64,000 bases of DNA from NCBI RefSeq assembly GCF_043290135.1, contig NC_134707.1, forward strand, positions 73,598,508 to 73,662,507, given 5' to 3'. Below are positions 1-12,829 of the stretch, piece by piece; position 1 is the first letter of the stretch, and each line of letters opens with the position of its first letter. Under the pieces are notes generated by a model. The model saw only the letters and a list, made by a program, of their open reading frames with translations. It searched no databases and was not told the origin of the DNA. Made by a program: the position numbers and the translations under genes. This DNA comes from Rhipicephalus microplus (taxonomy: Eukaryota > Arthropoda > Arachnida > Ixodida > Ixodidae).

Positions 1-3000
1 TATGTTTAAGTACTTCGCTTGAGCATAAGCACTATTGCGAGATTGAATGTTAGGGTAAACTAAGAAAGAAACTGAGATATTAAATTTTAGCCTCTCGCAC
101 CATTACTAATGCCTGCAGTTGTAGACGAATGGTAGCGAAGTTTGAAATTTCACGAGCGCCCCTGTATCTGTTGTAGTAGGAATAAATGATTAGGTAGCAG
201 GAGCTTTCTTCTAAGTGGGTGCGTTCTGTAGTCCTGAAAATCGCAGAGATGTTGATATAGGAAACTTTCTATTGGTTGTAAAGGGTGGCCTGACTTTTAC
301 CATTATCAACGGAAACAAGTAGTAGTGAATGACCACTATTGCACGTTTCTCAAAATTAAATGACACTGGCAGCCAAGGTTCGCTTATTCTTAATGGCGAG
401 GTCCTCAAACCCGTAGCACCTGTTCTGTTTGACACGAAATGTGACAAATCCGGCTGATATAGCATATGACGTTCACACTACGACTAGTTACCAACTTACA
501 GGGCAATATGCACGCCATACAATTTTCTGCTTAGCATCGGGCCTGCTCTGAAAATCCGACTAAGGATGCAGAGAAAAAAATGCGCTTCGTGGTGTATGAT
601 ATTCACAGGATATTTTCTCAGGACATCAGCAACGTAACGCCAAGACACTGTGCCTGGTTCGCCGAAGTCATTAGACTCCACGTCTACTCACTTGGTATCC
701 GCTTGTTTCTTAGCAAAAATGTGAAAGCAACACACTGCGGTTTTGTCAACTAATGGTTCTTAGCTGATGAAAGCTTTCACTACGGTTATAGATACGGGAA
801 TATTTTCCGCTTTTCATCAACAGCTATTTTTATTGTCTTTGCTATATAGATTTCTAATTTTATTTCTTTTTTGTTCTGCTCCCTTCCCCTCTCTCTATCT
901 CTTCTTTCTTATTGTTTTATGCATATGCTTTCTCTCGTTACTCACTCGTTTTGGAACGCCTGCTTAGATATTCTCCTTAACTCACTTCTTTGTTATCCTA
1001 GACACCCTTCCATTTTTTCTCCTTCGCCCTCCCTACCTCTTCTGTTGGGTTTGGGAAAATGTTACAAAGCATATACATACATGCGACAAAGTAAGCAGTT
1101 GATTCCCTGAGAAGTAGAAGAGCGCTGCTTGAAACGTGAGCTGCAGCGGCGCACCATGTTACAATGAGTTTCCACCGCTTGCAGTTTCTGCCATGCCATG
1201 GCTTTGTGCGTCATTCAGGTGCCGCTATGCATCACTAGCATGCAGACCGTTTTTCACTAACACTTTCACAGCCTAACTTTTTATGGATCGATGATTCAAG
1301 TGATACAGCCTCCTGGTCATCATTGGGTCACTTTTCAAAAACCTCCCCCTGCACAACCACCGTATTTATACTTATATATAATTAAAAACCTCATGTATTA
1401 TTGCATTTTATTCATTCAGCTTGCTCTTATGAACGCTCGTGACGTAAAGCTCTTTCCATGAGCGTTTTTGGGGGTGTTACTGTGCTTACTTTTGCAATTC
1501 ATTGTCAAGTCTATCACCATGACACCCAATACTGTGGAAATGGGAACGAATCCAATAGGTTGCTTAGATACAGTTGTAGTGGTCGTGTAGGTAGGCTTGG
1601 TGGCATAATATTGGCTGCAGTGATTAGCATGGTTAAGCACAGGTCACTCTACACCCCTTCATATGGTAAAGCAGTCGCTGTTTTTACACATATTCGTGCA
1701 ACGCGCTGTCGTGCTGCTGCTTATACCCAATCTTGCAATTGCTTGATATCTGTAACCTGCATCACCTTACCGTGTGAAAAGGCAGGGCAAATCTGAAGTA
1801 ATTTAAGGTTCGAAGATCATCAATTAAGCACGAGGCTGACCACCAGGCAGGTTGCTTTGCACTCAAGGCTCCCCTCCTCGTCAGACGCAGTCCGTGTGGC
1901 GACCTGATAGTAGGATCGTGAAACGTTGAGCAATAGTAGTTTTACGTATCATGTAGTCAGGAGAGTTTCCCCTTAACGGCACTCGTATGCCACCATCCGT
2001 TGCAGCAGTTCAGTAAACCACGCAGAAGGTTCCCAAAAGTAGCATAGTGGATGGTATACTGAGTGCATTGAAAGTGGTGGTGGTGGCGGTTGTGATGTTG
2101 TAACAGGTGAGGTTAGCCTGGCCTAAATGGCCAGCAATTTTTCCGCCTGACCACCTCCTAACTTATAAGGGTCCGTCACCTAGTGTCACTCAGCCCAGTT
2201 ACTCACAGGAAAGCCATCAGGGTCCGTTTGACGCTCCTGCTCGTCGCAGTCGGCCCTTCTGGAAAAATGACATCTTCAAATATTTCTTGCTTGTGACGTT
2301 TCTGCAAGCTTCGTATCATCTCTGTTCTTTCACAGTGAAACTGCTGGCACAGTCAAATGAAACTTTAGACGTCACCCACGTCACCACAAACGACACGAAA
2401 CGGGGAAGCACCTCGCGTAGTCTTGTATGACCAAGCCGGCGTGTATACGGAGTTAGTTCTTAATCAGTAAAGAAGCGTCGCTTGTTCTCTAGAAAGTCTG
2501 TGGTTTAATGATGAGTAAAATTGTTAATCGGCCTGAAGTGATTTTGTATTACAAACTTGTTCTGGAAGGTTTCAGGAGCTCCTATTTTTTTGAGAACGCA
2601 AGTTGGCGCTTCACTTGCAAGCGCATCACTTTTTTTGTTGTCTTTATTTCCATTTTGGGTTGGGATTCACTGAAACTTTACATGAAGCTCTTGCTGATCG
2701 AGTGTTTATGACCACAGAAGAGATTGTTTTGTGAAATTGTTGAGCTAGCCTTGATGCAGTGGCTGCATCGCCTACTGTGAATTCCTCATCGCTACCACAT
2801 CTCGTGCAGAAAGCGTTCGCAACTTTAGCGAAGCCGTGGTGATTGCTGCATTTTTTTCACTGTTGTGGATGACACAACCCAATCTAGGCAGCCCGACCAT
2901 GACACGTCCAGGAAGGGTTTGCAGAAAACTGCTGCGCAGCTATCGGTTTGTGGGCACTTCGATTCGTCGAAGTGAACTCTGAGGTGACCACGCTGCATGG

Positions 3001-3610
3001 TGCTCAAAAGTTCCTACACAAGAAAGTGTGCTTCTTCAGCTGAAACGGTTCGTTTCATCGGCAGCTGAGGAACCCTGAAGTTACAGGCAACGTCCACAAA
3101 GGACAATGGTGGATTGATTAGGACCTATGAGGAAATTTTAAGCCTTTAGTCAAGGTAACTATCACATGCGGTAATTTTTAGTATGTCACACGCGTCATTT
3201 TGATAAAGGTAAACTTATAAGAGCCCGCGAACAACGTAAAAAGACCACAAGTTGGTTTCAGACCATTACCTTCCAGCCATGTGCGCGTTTACTGGTCTTC
3301 CAGAAGTGCGGTGTAGTGACGAACAGCCATGATTGCGTAGCGCGAAAGCGCTGAAGTGTATAGAATTGCACAGTTGGTCGACGGCTCCGTTAGCACATCT
3401 TCAATCGCACCACTACCGAAGAAAATTGATTATCTACGTAAGATGTTTTTCTGATCTGTCTTACTTGTGCTGTAGGCATCCTATCTGTGCTATGCTCTGT
3501 AGCGTGGTATGATGAGAAGAGCTGTCTTTTGTTCCTTGAAGTGGCGCATTGTTTTCACAATAAAATAATGGTAGTGTACCTGCCCGCTTCTCTGCAAAAG
3601 TCGTCGAAAG
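1..3610. other. Non-coding stretch, no recognised gene
   Basis: AT-rich DNA with only short open frames, none of which shows a recognisable domain. The longest plus-strand frames (1458-1796 and 2107-2430) have no homology I can name and no clear splice context. There is a short GGT-rich run near 2071-2095. I read this as intergenic or intronic tick DNA. Confidence 0.5.
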
Positions 3611-3845
3611 ATTGGTATGTGGGCTTTAACGTCTCATAACCGCCATATGATTATGAGAGACGTCGTAGTGGAGGGCTCCGGAAATTTCGACCACCTGGGG
3701 TTCTTTGACGTGCACAGAAATCTGAGCACACGGGCCTAAAACATTTCCGCCTCCATCATAAATGCAACCGCCACAGCCGGGATTCGATACCGCAACCTGC
3801 GGGTCAGCAGCCGAGTACCTTAGCCACTAGACCACCGCGGCGGGG
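3611..3845 (-). repeat. Ruka-like tRNA-derived SINE, near full length
   Basis: On the minus strand this begins with a tRNA-like head (end 3845) containing a pol III A box of the TGGTCTAGTGG type and a B box related to GGTTCGAATCC. It runs through the shared body to the tail near 3611. The same roughly 240-bp sequence recurs in both orientations at 4401, 21643, 45300, 53883 and 62534, which defines the family. The match to the Ruka SINE of Rhipicephalus is from memory of its tRNA-related head. Several short open frames here are only the SINE read through. Confidence 0.88.
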
Positions 3846-4205
3846 CAGTTGTCAAAAGACTGTATTCTTGTGTCTGCAGGCACTGCGTGGGTTATGAACG
3901 CCATCTGGAATTAATGTCATAAATGGAAAGGTTTTTTTTTTCAATTGAGACCCAATGGTACTTGGCAGCACCATATCGTTTCAACGAACCCTAGGAAATA
4001 CACGCTATTTCGTTCATAGCGTCACATTGCATCGCAGCGTAAAAAATAGTGTGGTCCTTAGAGTTATGTATGTATGCTTTTTACTATTAAAGAAGCACAA
4101 ACTTAATACTTACGTATTGATGATGCGCTATAATCAATTGCAATATTTCCTTATTGATTGACAATGTTCACAAGTACAAACCCAACCATCAGTGTAGCAG
4201 GCTGG

Positions 4206-4355
4206 GCTAGTTGGTATGAAATAACGATAATTATAGCGCGAGAACAGAACGACGACACAGAGACAAGAAGGGCACGAGTGCTTGTGCTCTTCATGTCCTT
4301 CTTGTTTCTTCGTCGTCGTTCTGTTCTAGCGCTATAACTGTTGTCATACCAACCC
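4206..4355. mobile_element. Foldback (hairpin) element
   Basis: Two arms of about 70-75 bp are near-perfect inverted complements meeting at about 4275. The left arm begins CTAGTTGGTATGA and the right arm ends TCATACCAACC. The body includes AGAACAGAACGACGA and its complement. A half copy of the same start, with GGGCTAGTTGGTA, appears at 8368-8385. There is no coding capacity. The structure fits a foldback-type non-autonomous DNA element. Confidence 0.75.
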
Positions 4356-4400
4356 CAAGAGCATGATGGTTATACGTACACCAAACGCTCCAACTTCTGC

Positions 4401-4642
4401 CCCACCACGGTGGTCTAGTGGCTAAGGTACTCGGCTGCTCACCCACAGGTCACGGGTTTGAATCCCGGCTGCGGCGGCTGTATTTCCGATGGAGGCGGAA
4501 ATGTTGTAGGCCCGTGTGCTCAGATTTGGGTGCGCGTTAAAAAACCCCAGGTGGTCGAAATTTCCGAAGCCCTCCACTATGGCGTCTCTCATAATGATAT
4601 GGTGGTTTTGAGACGTTAAACCCCACATATCAATCAATCAGG
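4401..4642 (+). repeat. Ruka-like SINE with 12-bp target duplication
   Basis: A complete copy: A box TGGTCTAGTGG at 4411-4421, B box GGTTTGAATCC at 4455-4465, SINE body, and a CAATCAATCA tail at 4631-4640. It is flanked by the perfect direct repeat TCCAACTTCTGC at 4389-4400 and 4643-4654. This shows target-primed insertion and fixes the element's ends. Confidence 0.93.
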
Positions 4643-4654
4643 TCCAACTTCTGC

Positions 4655-5291
4655 CGAGTGACTGAATCGTTCGAGAGACACACAAAAATTGCGGCGTTGA
4701 AGCAGGCCAAAAAAAACTGTCGCCATTGTAGAGATTCATCCTTGAGGGCAATTTCTTTCTGTGAGTCTGTTTTTTTTCAATACTGTTTTATTTACTTATT
4801 TACTTATTTTAATATGGACCCGTTTTCCAATTCATAGTGAACCCGTAGTCCAAGCGGGGAGGAAAATAAATATTACAACAATGATTATGTTTAAAAAAAG
4901 AACAAACAAAACATTAAGGATGCAGAACCAACACGCCTATCTCTCCTCAGTCTTCTCATTGTTTCTGTTTTCTGTTTCAGACATCATGCGATGATTTCGT
5001 ATTGTCTTTTGTATAAAAATTCAATTTTTTGTTCATTCTGTATTTTACTTTATTGTGTCATAGCGCTTGTTCTTTTCTTTTCAATTATAATATTTTCTTC
5101 GTTTTGATGCAGTTTCTTATGCTTTATTTATGGTGAATTTTCTGTACGTCTCCCAACTTAATACACTTTGGGTCCTCTGTGGTATTATGAACAAATAAAT
5201 AATTTAAAAAGGCTTGGCTGATTACAAGCATAGCACATTTGAAAGCAACGTACCAACTATAATTCTGTACTCATAGAGACTGTGTTGCTTA
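4655..5291. other. AT-rich spacer
   Basis: Very AT-rich DNA with poly-T runs. It lies between a SINE and a DNA transposon. I see no coding or RNA signal. Confidence 0.5.
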
Positions 5292-5578
5292 TACCCCGCG
5301 ACAACTTTCTGTGGCAGCACAGCCAAGGCTACGGAGCCGAAGCACGCTTGTCTTACTGCGCCACAGCATGTAGTCCCTCAACGAAAACGTTTGTATACTG
5401 TTCTGGGTAACTAAGATTTTACCAGTCGTCACTTACATTTTTCGCGGATTTGTTTTTTAATTAGTGAATAAAAACGTTGCGCAGTAGAAAAAATTTCGTT
5501 TCACGCTCACTCAGGTTTTTTTGGGGTTTTTTTGGCTTCCGTCGCCTTTTTACCTCACCGCATTCCTCACTGTCAAAG

Positions 5579-5755
5579 ATGGCGTCCGCCGGTTACAGCT
5601 CGTCAACGTCGCTTACGGAGGAAACACCGCCGCGTGCCGCGAGTCCACCAGCTGCGCAGCCGTACCAGGCGTTGTCAAATCAAAAGCTGTCCGTACAGGC
5701 CAAGAAGGTGGCGTACAACGTTTACGCGCAAGTAAGGAAAAGCAGCGAAACGTGA
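5579..5755 (+). pseudogene. N-terminal fragment of DDE transposase
   Basis: ATG at 5579 opens a 58-residue frame starting MASAGYSSS, with a Pro/Ala-rich leader, then a stretch with LSVQAKKVAYNVYAQVRK. This resembles the start of the helix-turn-helix domain of tick Tc1-like transposases. It lies inside the TIRs of the 5292-6103 element. The frame ends after ET, followed by short tandem GAAACGCGAGCAA-type repeats (5752-5826). A possible splice donor GTAAGG lies at 5732, so the two coding blocks could be exons. Family assignment is by eye. Confidence 0.6.
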
Positions 5756-5905
5756 GCAAACGCAGCGAAACGCGAGCAGCGAAACCTGCAGCGAAACGCG
5801 AGCAAACGCGAGCCGAAACGCGAGCAATTTTTAATAATTGTGACACGAGCCAAGTTTCGCTGCATTCGCCGCGCTTCGCTGCAGATGACATGCTTCATTT
5901 TTGTT

Positions 5906-6030
5906 GTTTATTCTTCCAGACCCATATACTACCTTGACGAAACCTGGGTCAACGCCGGACACACAAAGAATAAAGTATGCGCTGGTGAAATCGAAACCGA
6001 AACACCCGTTGAAGCGGTCGGACTAATTGT
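5906..6030 (+). pseudogene. DDE transposase first catalytic block (DETWVN)
   Basis: The frame reads RPIYYLDETWVNAGHTKNK. The motif YLDETWVN is the first catalytic Asp region of DDE_3-type (Tc1/mariner-related) transposases. A polypyrimidine tract and CAG immediately upstream (5900-5919) resemble a 3' splice site. The second Asp and third acidic residue are absent because the element ends at 6103. This supports the view that 5292-6103 is a decayed or deleted transposon. Confidence 0.72.
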
Positions 6031-6105
6031 CGCAGTAGCACATGTGCATAGGCTCCGCCCACGTAGCCTTGGCCGTGCTGCCACAGAAAGTTGTCGCCGG
6101 GTATA

Positions 6106-9100
6106 GAAATTTCTCTCACTTTTCGCCTAAGCATGGCTCTGTGTCATGGTATCCGTCTTGTGAAACTGTACGGTGGCAGCACACACACATTACACCTTGT
6201 GAATTTTTGCAGTCCGGTGGCGCTTGTCTTCCCATCCTTCACTTTGTTTTAGCGTCAGCGGCAACCATTGGTGACCTCGACGCATAGTAGAAAAAAGACT
6301 TCTCTAACTTTCGATGACGCTACTGCAATGCTTGTTTTTACTGCAAGCTTTCATATACCAGCCCGTGCACAGTCTCGCCACATATTACATCTACCCCTTC
6401 TTTTTAAATACTGTCCCCCTGCCTACACACATGGGTGTTTTTGCTTGAAACTATGTCGCAAAGGTCTGTAAGTGAGAGCAGAACAGATTAGAACACGACG
6501 AACAATGTGCTGTGTTAAGTGTGTGCGCGATGAACTGTTCTACAAGATAAACAAAACAGAGAAAGAGATATCATACTTTTGAAGTCACTGGTACGGGTAG
6601 CCAGCCAAAGCAGGTGATCTGACGTAACGAAAGTGGCACCGTCCCTAGTCCCTATGCGACGATTCGCTAAGCCACCAATTTGAAATTAGCGTATTTAGGT
6701 ATACACCATATTAAAACTTCATTTCTTTAAACATATACTCTTAGAAAAAACTTGCTTTTGGAAGAACTAAATACAAATAATTTACTTGCGACAAAGAGCC
6801 CCGCTAACCTCCTAGTAAGTAAAAGTAGTAAATGCTGATTAGTAAAATTAGCTAGTTTGCAAAGTAGTTCATGAATCGTGCTGACTCAAAAAAGAATACA
6901 ATTCTGAAATGTTACTTAACGAGCGTTTATATGTGCTTGTACATTTCCACATTTAGGTAATTGAAAACAGAAGTATTTATAGTGTAACAAGCGAAGTTCC
7001 ATTGTCAATGTCAATTAATTAGTGGTCACTAATTACGACATATAACTAACATGACAAGTACACATCACGTCAACATATACAGATGCAAGAACGAATCATA
7101 GACGAGCACATATACGCCAATGTGCGCATAGATTATCAAGACATAGCCAGTAACGTATACTGTAGCAGCTGTTTGAAGGCTGTTTGTGCTCCTGCTTTGG
7201 AATTGCACACTGTGTACAGGTTAGCAGCCATTGAATTGAAAAAAATAACGCTTTTTCTCCAATTATCATCTGACCTTCCATATACGTGTGTGACCACTTA
7301 TAACAAAATTTTTGTTTTAAAGTAACTGACAAATTGAGGCTCTGTCTAAATTTTCCTTAAGAGTGTCACGATTACTGCAACATGTATGGTGGTGTTTACG
7401 AGAGATATAGCAACCTACGTGTCTTAGTAGTTACCTAGTTGAAAACAAAAAGAATTTCAGGTCAGTGACGGTAAAACTTTTAACGTTTACTAGTTATGAA
7501 GGAGTGAAATACTCTCAAAATGAGTGAATACATATGATTTCAACAGTTTACTAAAATTTTTCTCGAGATTCTGCTGACCATGCAGATACCAAGAACAGTG
7601 AGAGGACTGCTCTTGTGGGAACCAGTAGTGTGGTTGTTCTGTGCGAGAATAAATCAACGAGCCACCATTCCTCAGCCATGCTAACTTCTTTAGCGCAGTT
7701 TAGCAATTATTATGCAACTGATAACATAAACGTATGTTGTTACAACCACTCTCAACTCGATGAAGCTATCGAGATATGCTTTTCATACACTGGTAATTTG
7801 TAAGAGTTGAATTGTCCTGCCTTGCCATTCCTTGAGTGGAATTGGCAATTTTTTATGTTCCGATGAACTTAAAAGACTGAAATTAAGGCAAGTTGCGATT
7901 CCCCAGAATAGCATTGGAATGAAGGTGCCTATTCCGAAACATATAATTCTATAGCTATTCTGCTCACGTTTGAGTTCCACACGTTGCTGTGGCGTGGAGT
8001 GCTGACGCCCGCTGTAACGCTTCTCTTTGCGGCAAAAAGACCACCGCAGCACACTGTGACCCCTACTATGAAACAGCGCAAAACGCTTTAGATGTATGCG
8101 TGAAATTGTTCTGTTGTATTTATTACGATGTACAGTGTGTGAAAATTGTAAGAAATTTGCTATGACGCATACATTGGAACGCCAACCTGCGCTAAGTGAG
8201 GTGATTCGTGGAAAGACATGAAGTTAGAAGAAATAGAAAAGTTTACTGCCCATCTCATTTACAGGGGCATTTCGCGCGTCATGGGCATTCATCTATATAG
8301 CAACATCTGCAGGCTCTTATCACCAAAAATAACAACAGTTTACTTAGAAAATTTAGGATGACTGCCAGTTGGGCTAGTTGGTAAAAGTTTATGATGAAAG
8401 AAGCGCTAAAAATACACTTAGAAAAGTTTGCCAGTTCATTTTTTACAAAAAACTAAGCAACGCTTCACTGAATGACACCAGCATTGAAGCATAACCATGG
8501 TTCCGGTTTTCTTTGTCTCTCTGATGAGAAACATTCTGTGGAACAGTTATCATTTTTATTATGTTCCTGCGTAATTTATTTTCAAAACGTACAGTCTGAA
8601 CTTTCTTTGTTATGAATATTTTTGCACGTATATTGTTCTGTAATTGTACTGTTCCGCAGCTGACAACCAAAAGTAACACACTTTTACACTTTTGTTCCTT
8701 CGAAAACAATTTCGATCCTCTACAGCATATCTTTTTTCTGAAAGAGCTTCTCAGTGTGCAAATTTCGGTACGCTGCATTGCATGCGAGAGTACTTTTCTA
8801 ACTGGTAAGAACTTATACCCGAGGCATATGAAAAACTATTGTACCGGGCGAGAGAAGGAGAGAGTGTACACGCGAGACGACGCTGAGAAGGCGGCCGACG
8901 GGGACATGCCAAACTTGCCGCTTTATTAGTAGGCTGAAAGCGGAGCGGCGGAGCCTGCCAGCATGCGACATTTCAGGCGCGTGAGCTAGTTTCTCTTCTT
9001 GTTTGTTCACCTCAAGCTTGGCATGGAAGGCGCTAGCGCGGCTGCTACAAAGAAGAAGGTAATGGTGAAGGGCGCTTATGATGACTCTACAACTACCAAT

Positions 9101-12100
9101 TTAGCATGGTGACATAAAGTTCAAAGCCTCCGCGACAACTCTTCATTCCGTATTACAAAACAATACCATATAACACTGTGCCTAAAGGGGTATTCAAGCA
9201 GCACACTTCATGAACTCTTGATACCAAACCAGTGAAACTGCAGTTGTTCTTGAAAGTCTCATGGCTGTACAGTCAATTGGATAAAGTGGGATGGCAAAAA
9301 CATTACTGGTTCCGCAAGCGTGTCTAACATGCGAGTTTTCTATAACATTGTCATGCCAATTAGCAAGAGCATGTGACCTGGCATATTATAGCGTTTGGGT
9401 GATACCAGCTAAGGTATGCTATATTTAAATCAAGTTTTTTTAGAGTACCTTTGCAGGACGTCTAGAAAGAGGGTGGCGTGCTTAGAACTGCTTAGAACTA
9501 ATGAAACAATGTTCTATCGTTTCAGGAACATCACATAGGTGGCAATTCTTTGACGATACCGAAATACTTATGGTGCGTAACCAGGCTTTTACAGAAGTTG
9601 CATCTGTATGCACTTTCTAGAAATTGTACTGGTTAGTACTGAAATAAGCATATTCATTACACTTATTAGTACGTCATCACCACACAATCCTATTAACCTT
9701 ACCAGAAATTGCAGCGCCGTGCCTTTCCCTGGCAGATCAGGGCTGGAGCATTATGGGAAAGTGGAGCACCGGGCAGGCAGAGCAGATGACGCTTTTCCGC
9801 TTTCACCTGCTTCCATCGCGTGCCGTGAGTGCTTTTGGCTGGCGTAAGGTGCTGCTCTAGTGAAGAATCGGCTACTTCTGAGTGCTCCGACTTTCATGCT
9901 CGTCCACTAGGTTTTAATGCTCGCCACAAATAGCCCTAATCATCCCAGAACATGCCAAAGAAGAAGAAAGTGGCGAACAATCCTGCTCTGTTTGTTTGTG
10001 TTATAATACGTGAAAGACATTGGATGTTTTGTTACATTTCCCTGTGCTACTTAAGGACTCCAGTTTTCTTGATGCTGCAGCTACGTTTGACCTTCGTCAA
10101 GATATTGCAGTTTTTAATCAGTGCGATTACGCTGCTGAGATTTCACTGTTGAAGCATAACAGGTAATACACGAAGTTATAGAGACTACACCGTTAGATGC
10201 CATAATAAGCAATCAAAAAGTTCCTTGCGCATTCACCCAAGAGGACACGAAGGTGAATGCCATTTTGTTTTTATTGTAAGCCAGCGTGCAGAGTCTACCT
10301 TGCCAGTCCTTGAGTGCCAGCAGGTGTATACTATGAGTGCGAAACCGTCTTGCAACGTGGCTGGGTGAGAGCACTAGTGTAGCTTGGGCGTGGGCAAGTG
10401 CTGGCGTGCCTTGAGTAAGGTAAGTGCACCTTCTGCACCCCCTGCCGAGGCCCCTTCCGAGGCCCATGCGCACCACCATCTACGCCACCCCTCAAAAAAT
10501 TGCTGCACATAATGAGGTTTTGCATTGCTTCCATGATCAGACCACCTTGAACAATCTTGGATATCACGCGATGACGTGATCACGTGAAGTCAGATGGCGT
10601 TTTATTGATGTCACACTTTTTGGCAGTGCCTGAGGCCATATATGGTGTCACCTCGTGATGATTTTTCAGATCACTCAACGTCGTCAACGCAGGACGCAAA
10701 CGGTCGAGTTGAACGTTTGATGAGGCAACAGCAGTTCCCGCCTCAAAACAAAAAGTTTCCGTCGTTGGCTATGGAATTCCGTGGCGGTGGCGTCAACAAG
10801 AGCGACGCGAAAATTATCGCGTCATCAGGTTACCATAGGCCACCATCGTGATATCACGAAACACAAAATGTGTACGGTTGCACACCTCACACGTTCTGTA
10901 CCTTTCCGGACCTTACAGATAATGTGTAAAGTCATCATGATCTAATTATCAGATCATCACACGGCATTGTCGCTTTGCACTGCCTGTGTGATCGGTCGAC
11001 CAATAACGAAGACCAAGAAAAACCAGATGAGGTTCTAAACGTTTGGACCGCCTCTGCTCATCGAACCAGTGCAAAGCCACTTTAGGTGCAGAAAAACTTC
11101 GGATGGGAAGGAAAAGGACTAATTAACTAACTGAATAAAAAAAACAGCTTTTGCCTTCAAGTTGTGTCGGATAAATTCATAAAAACACAGCAAGTTTTGT
11201 TAGTGCTGTCTTACTTAGTGTTTATTTTTCTGTTTACATCTTGCTTATCTTCAGTTATATCTGCTTAAAAACCATAAAGCTAAAGGCCTCACCTATGTGG
11301 CTTGGCGCACCTCGTTTTTTTTTTTTGGGGGGGGGGGTAGCGTCAAGGCAAGGAGTGCTAGATGTATTTTTCTTTATTACGGAGACATAAAGCGATACTC
11401 GTAGCCATGTAACGTTGCCAACTGATGTAAGCGCTGCTGCGGTGTTCTATACATTCACCACACTGAATGATGCTTCTACCATTGCTTTTAAAGTGACAGT
11501 CTCACCATTAGTTGCCTTAAACAGCATTACTTGTCAACGTTTTCTGGCTTAAACATACTGTGCCCAGGCGCTGAGTGCTTATTACCACCATCTATTTTGC
11601 GGAACTTTCGCTTCTGAATACGCCTGAGGCGAGTCCTTCAGATGTTCGGCTCAAGGTTGTTTTGGCAGAGGTGACAGGAACAGCTGCGTTTTTTGCGGCT
11701 CGAGAGCCATCTGCATCGAAATCACAGTTATATAAATCAGCATGATCATAAACTGTAATGAAACAAGGGATCACAGGAGCTCAAGCAGTAAAGTAGAATG
11801 TTGTTTGAATTGTGCACAATTCTGTTATACATTTCTTCCCATTCTGTTATATATTTCTTCCCATTGTTACTTTTTGCACCGTCAGGTCGTAAATTAAGAA
11901 ATTCTTAACAGGAACGACATAGAGGCAGCATGTTTTGAGCTGTTTCACAAAAATTACTGCGAGCCAAATATGCAAAACAATCTTGCTTTATGAAGTGCGA
12001 CACTGTGCTGTAACAATGTAATCCCTGTACACGACAGTACTCACTTGATGTCCACTTTATGGGCGTGTTGGTTGCTGGTTTTTACTGTACTCTTGATGTC

Positions 12101-12829
12101 CTAAGTGCAAAGGCTGTCAGGCACAAGATTTGAAACAGGCAATAAGAATTCCAATGCATTGGCATATTAGGGCTCAAACCCATTTGTAGGGGTCAGATTT
12201 TGCCATTGATTATCATGTGCGAAGTGCCACGGTCTTGCACCGCGCATCACGCAGCAGTATATCACGAGTGATAGTGCTTACCATAAAGTACTAATAGACA
12301 AGCTGCACGGTCATGCTGAAAATATAACAAAAGAGAAAAGCTTCCGCTACATAGAAATATAACAAACGGAGCGAACAGGCTCGCTGCGAAAGCCGAGTAA
12401 TGTTTCCAATTCAATGGGCTCTTCGCGGATACGTTAGCATTTTCCGGGTATCTAATAAGTTTGCTGACTTTATGTTGCTCTGTGTTGTGCCTCTTCTATG
12501 AGTGCAGATTGAAACAGGGTTATCACGCGCGATATTACCGCAAGGATGCGTTCGTACGCCCGCGCGCTGCGCGAAATGAAGTGAGCCAACACTTCCATGA
12601 GCAGACGACACCCTGCCGATGCTACGGCCCCCCCTAATGCTTTGCGGCCATCCTAAGTGGCGCGCACCAATTTCTGGAAAGGTCCATATACCATTTTTAT
12701 GGCCTAAAATAGTGTTTTATCCGCCTATTTTCGGAGGCTATAATCAACCTTTAGTGACTCTTAATCCTGCCAGTAAATCATGGCACACCAAGTGCTGGTC
12801 GCCTTGGCAATTCTTGCACGTGTAACCAC
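6106..12829. other. Long stretch without a recognised gene
   Basis: About 6.7 kb of AT-rich DNA with short frames only. Notable points: a half foldback-element copy at 8363-8400; a GC-richer patch at 8840-9060; GATATCACG-type sequences at both 10560 and 10849, possibly the ends of a small repeat; and a poly-T/poly-G junction at 11312-11338. I cannot support any coding gene here. Confidence 0.5.
9023..9056 (+). other. Weak candidate first exon (MEGASAAATKK)
   Basis: Within a GC-rich patch, ATG at 9023 starts MEGASAAATKK and is followed at once by a plausible splice donor (AAG|GTAATG, near 9057). The patch upstream is CpG-richer than its surroundings, as a promoter might be. No downstream exon could be recognised, so this is only a pointer. 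Confidence 0.15.

Larger units (their letters stand above)
5292..6103 (+). mobile_element. Internally deleted Tc1/mariner-type transposon with about 50-bp TIRs
   Basis: The terminal inverted repeats are about 50 bp. The left begins TACCCCGCGACAACTTTC at 5292; the reverse complement of the right end begins TACCCGGCGACAACTTTC at 6103. Both continue through CTGTGGCAGCAC and CCAAGGCTACG. TA dinucleotides lie outside both ends (5290-5291 and 6104-6105), as expected for the Tc1/mariner superfamily. Between the TIRs are a transposase N-terminus and the first catalytic block (listed separately), but the rest of the transposase is missing. A TIR-bounded 0.8-kb element with leftover coding blocks is best explained as a non-autonomous deletion derivative. 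Confidence 0.82.

Noticed and set aside
767..1110. Hydrophobic frames resembling membrane segments
   Set aside because: They arise from a pyrimidine-rich tract (TTTCTT/CCTCTC), which yields Leu/Phe/Ser runs in any frame.
4401..4475. tRNA-like sequence with A and B boxes
   Set aside because: It is the head of a SINE repeated eight times, not a functional tRNA gene; no proper anticodon arm or acceptor pairing was evident.
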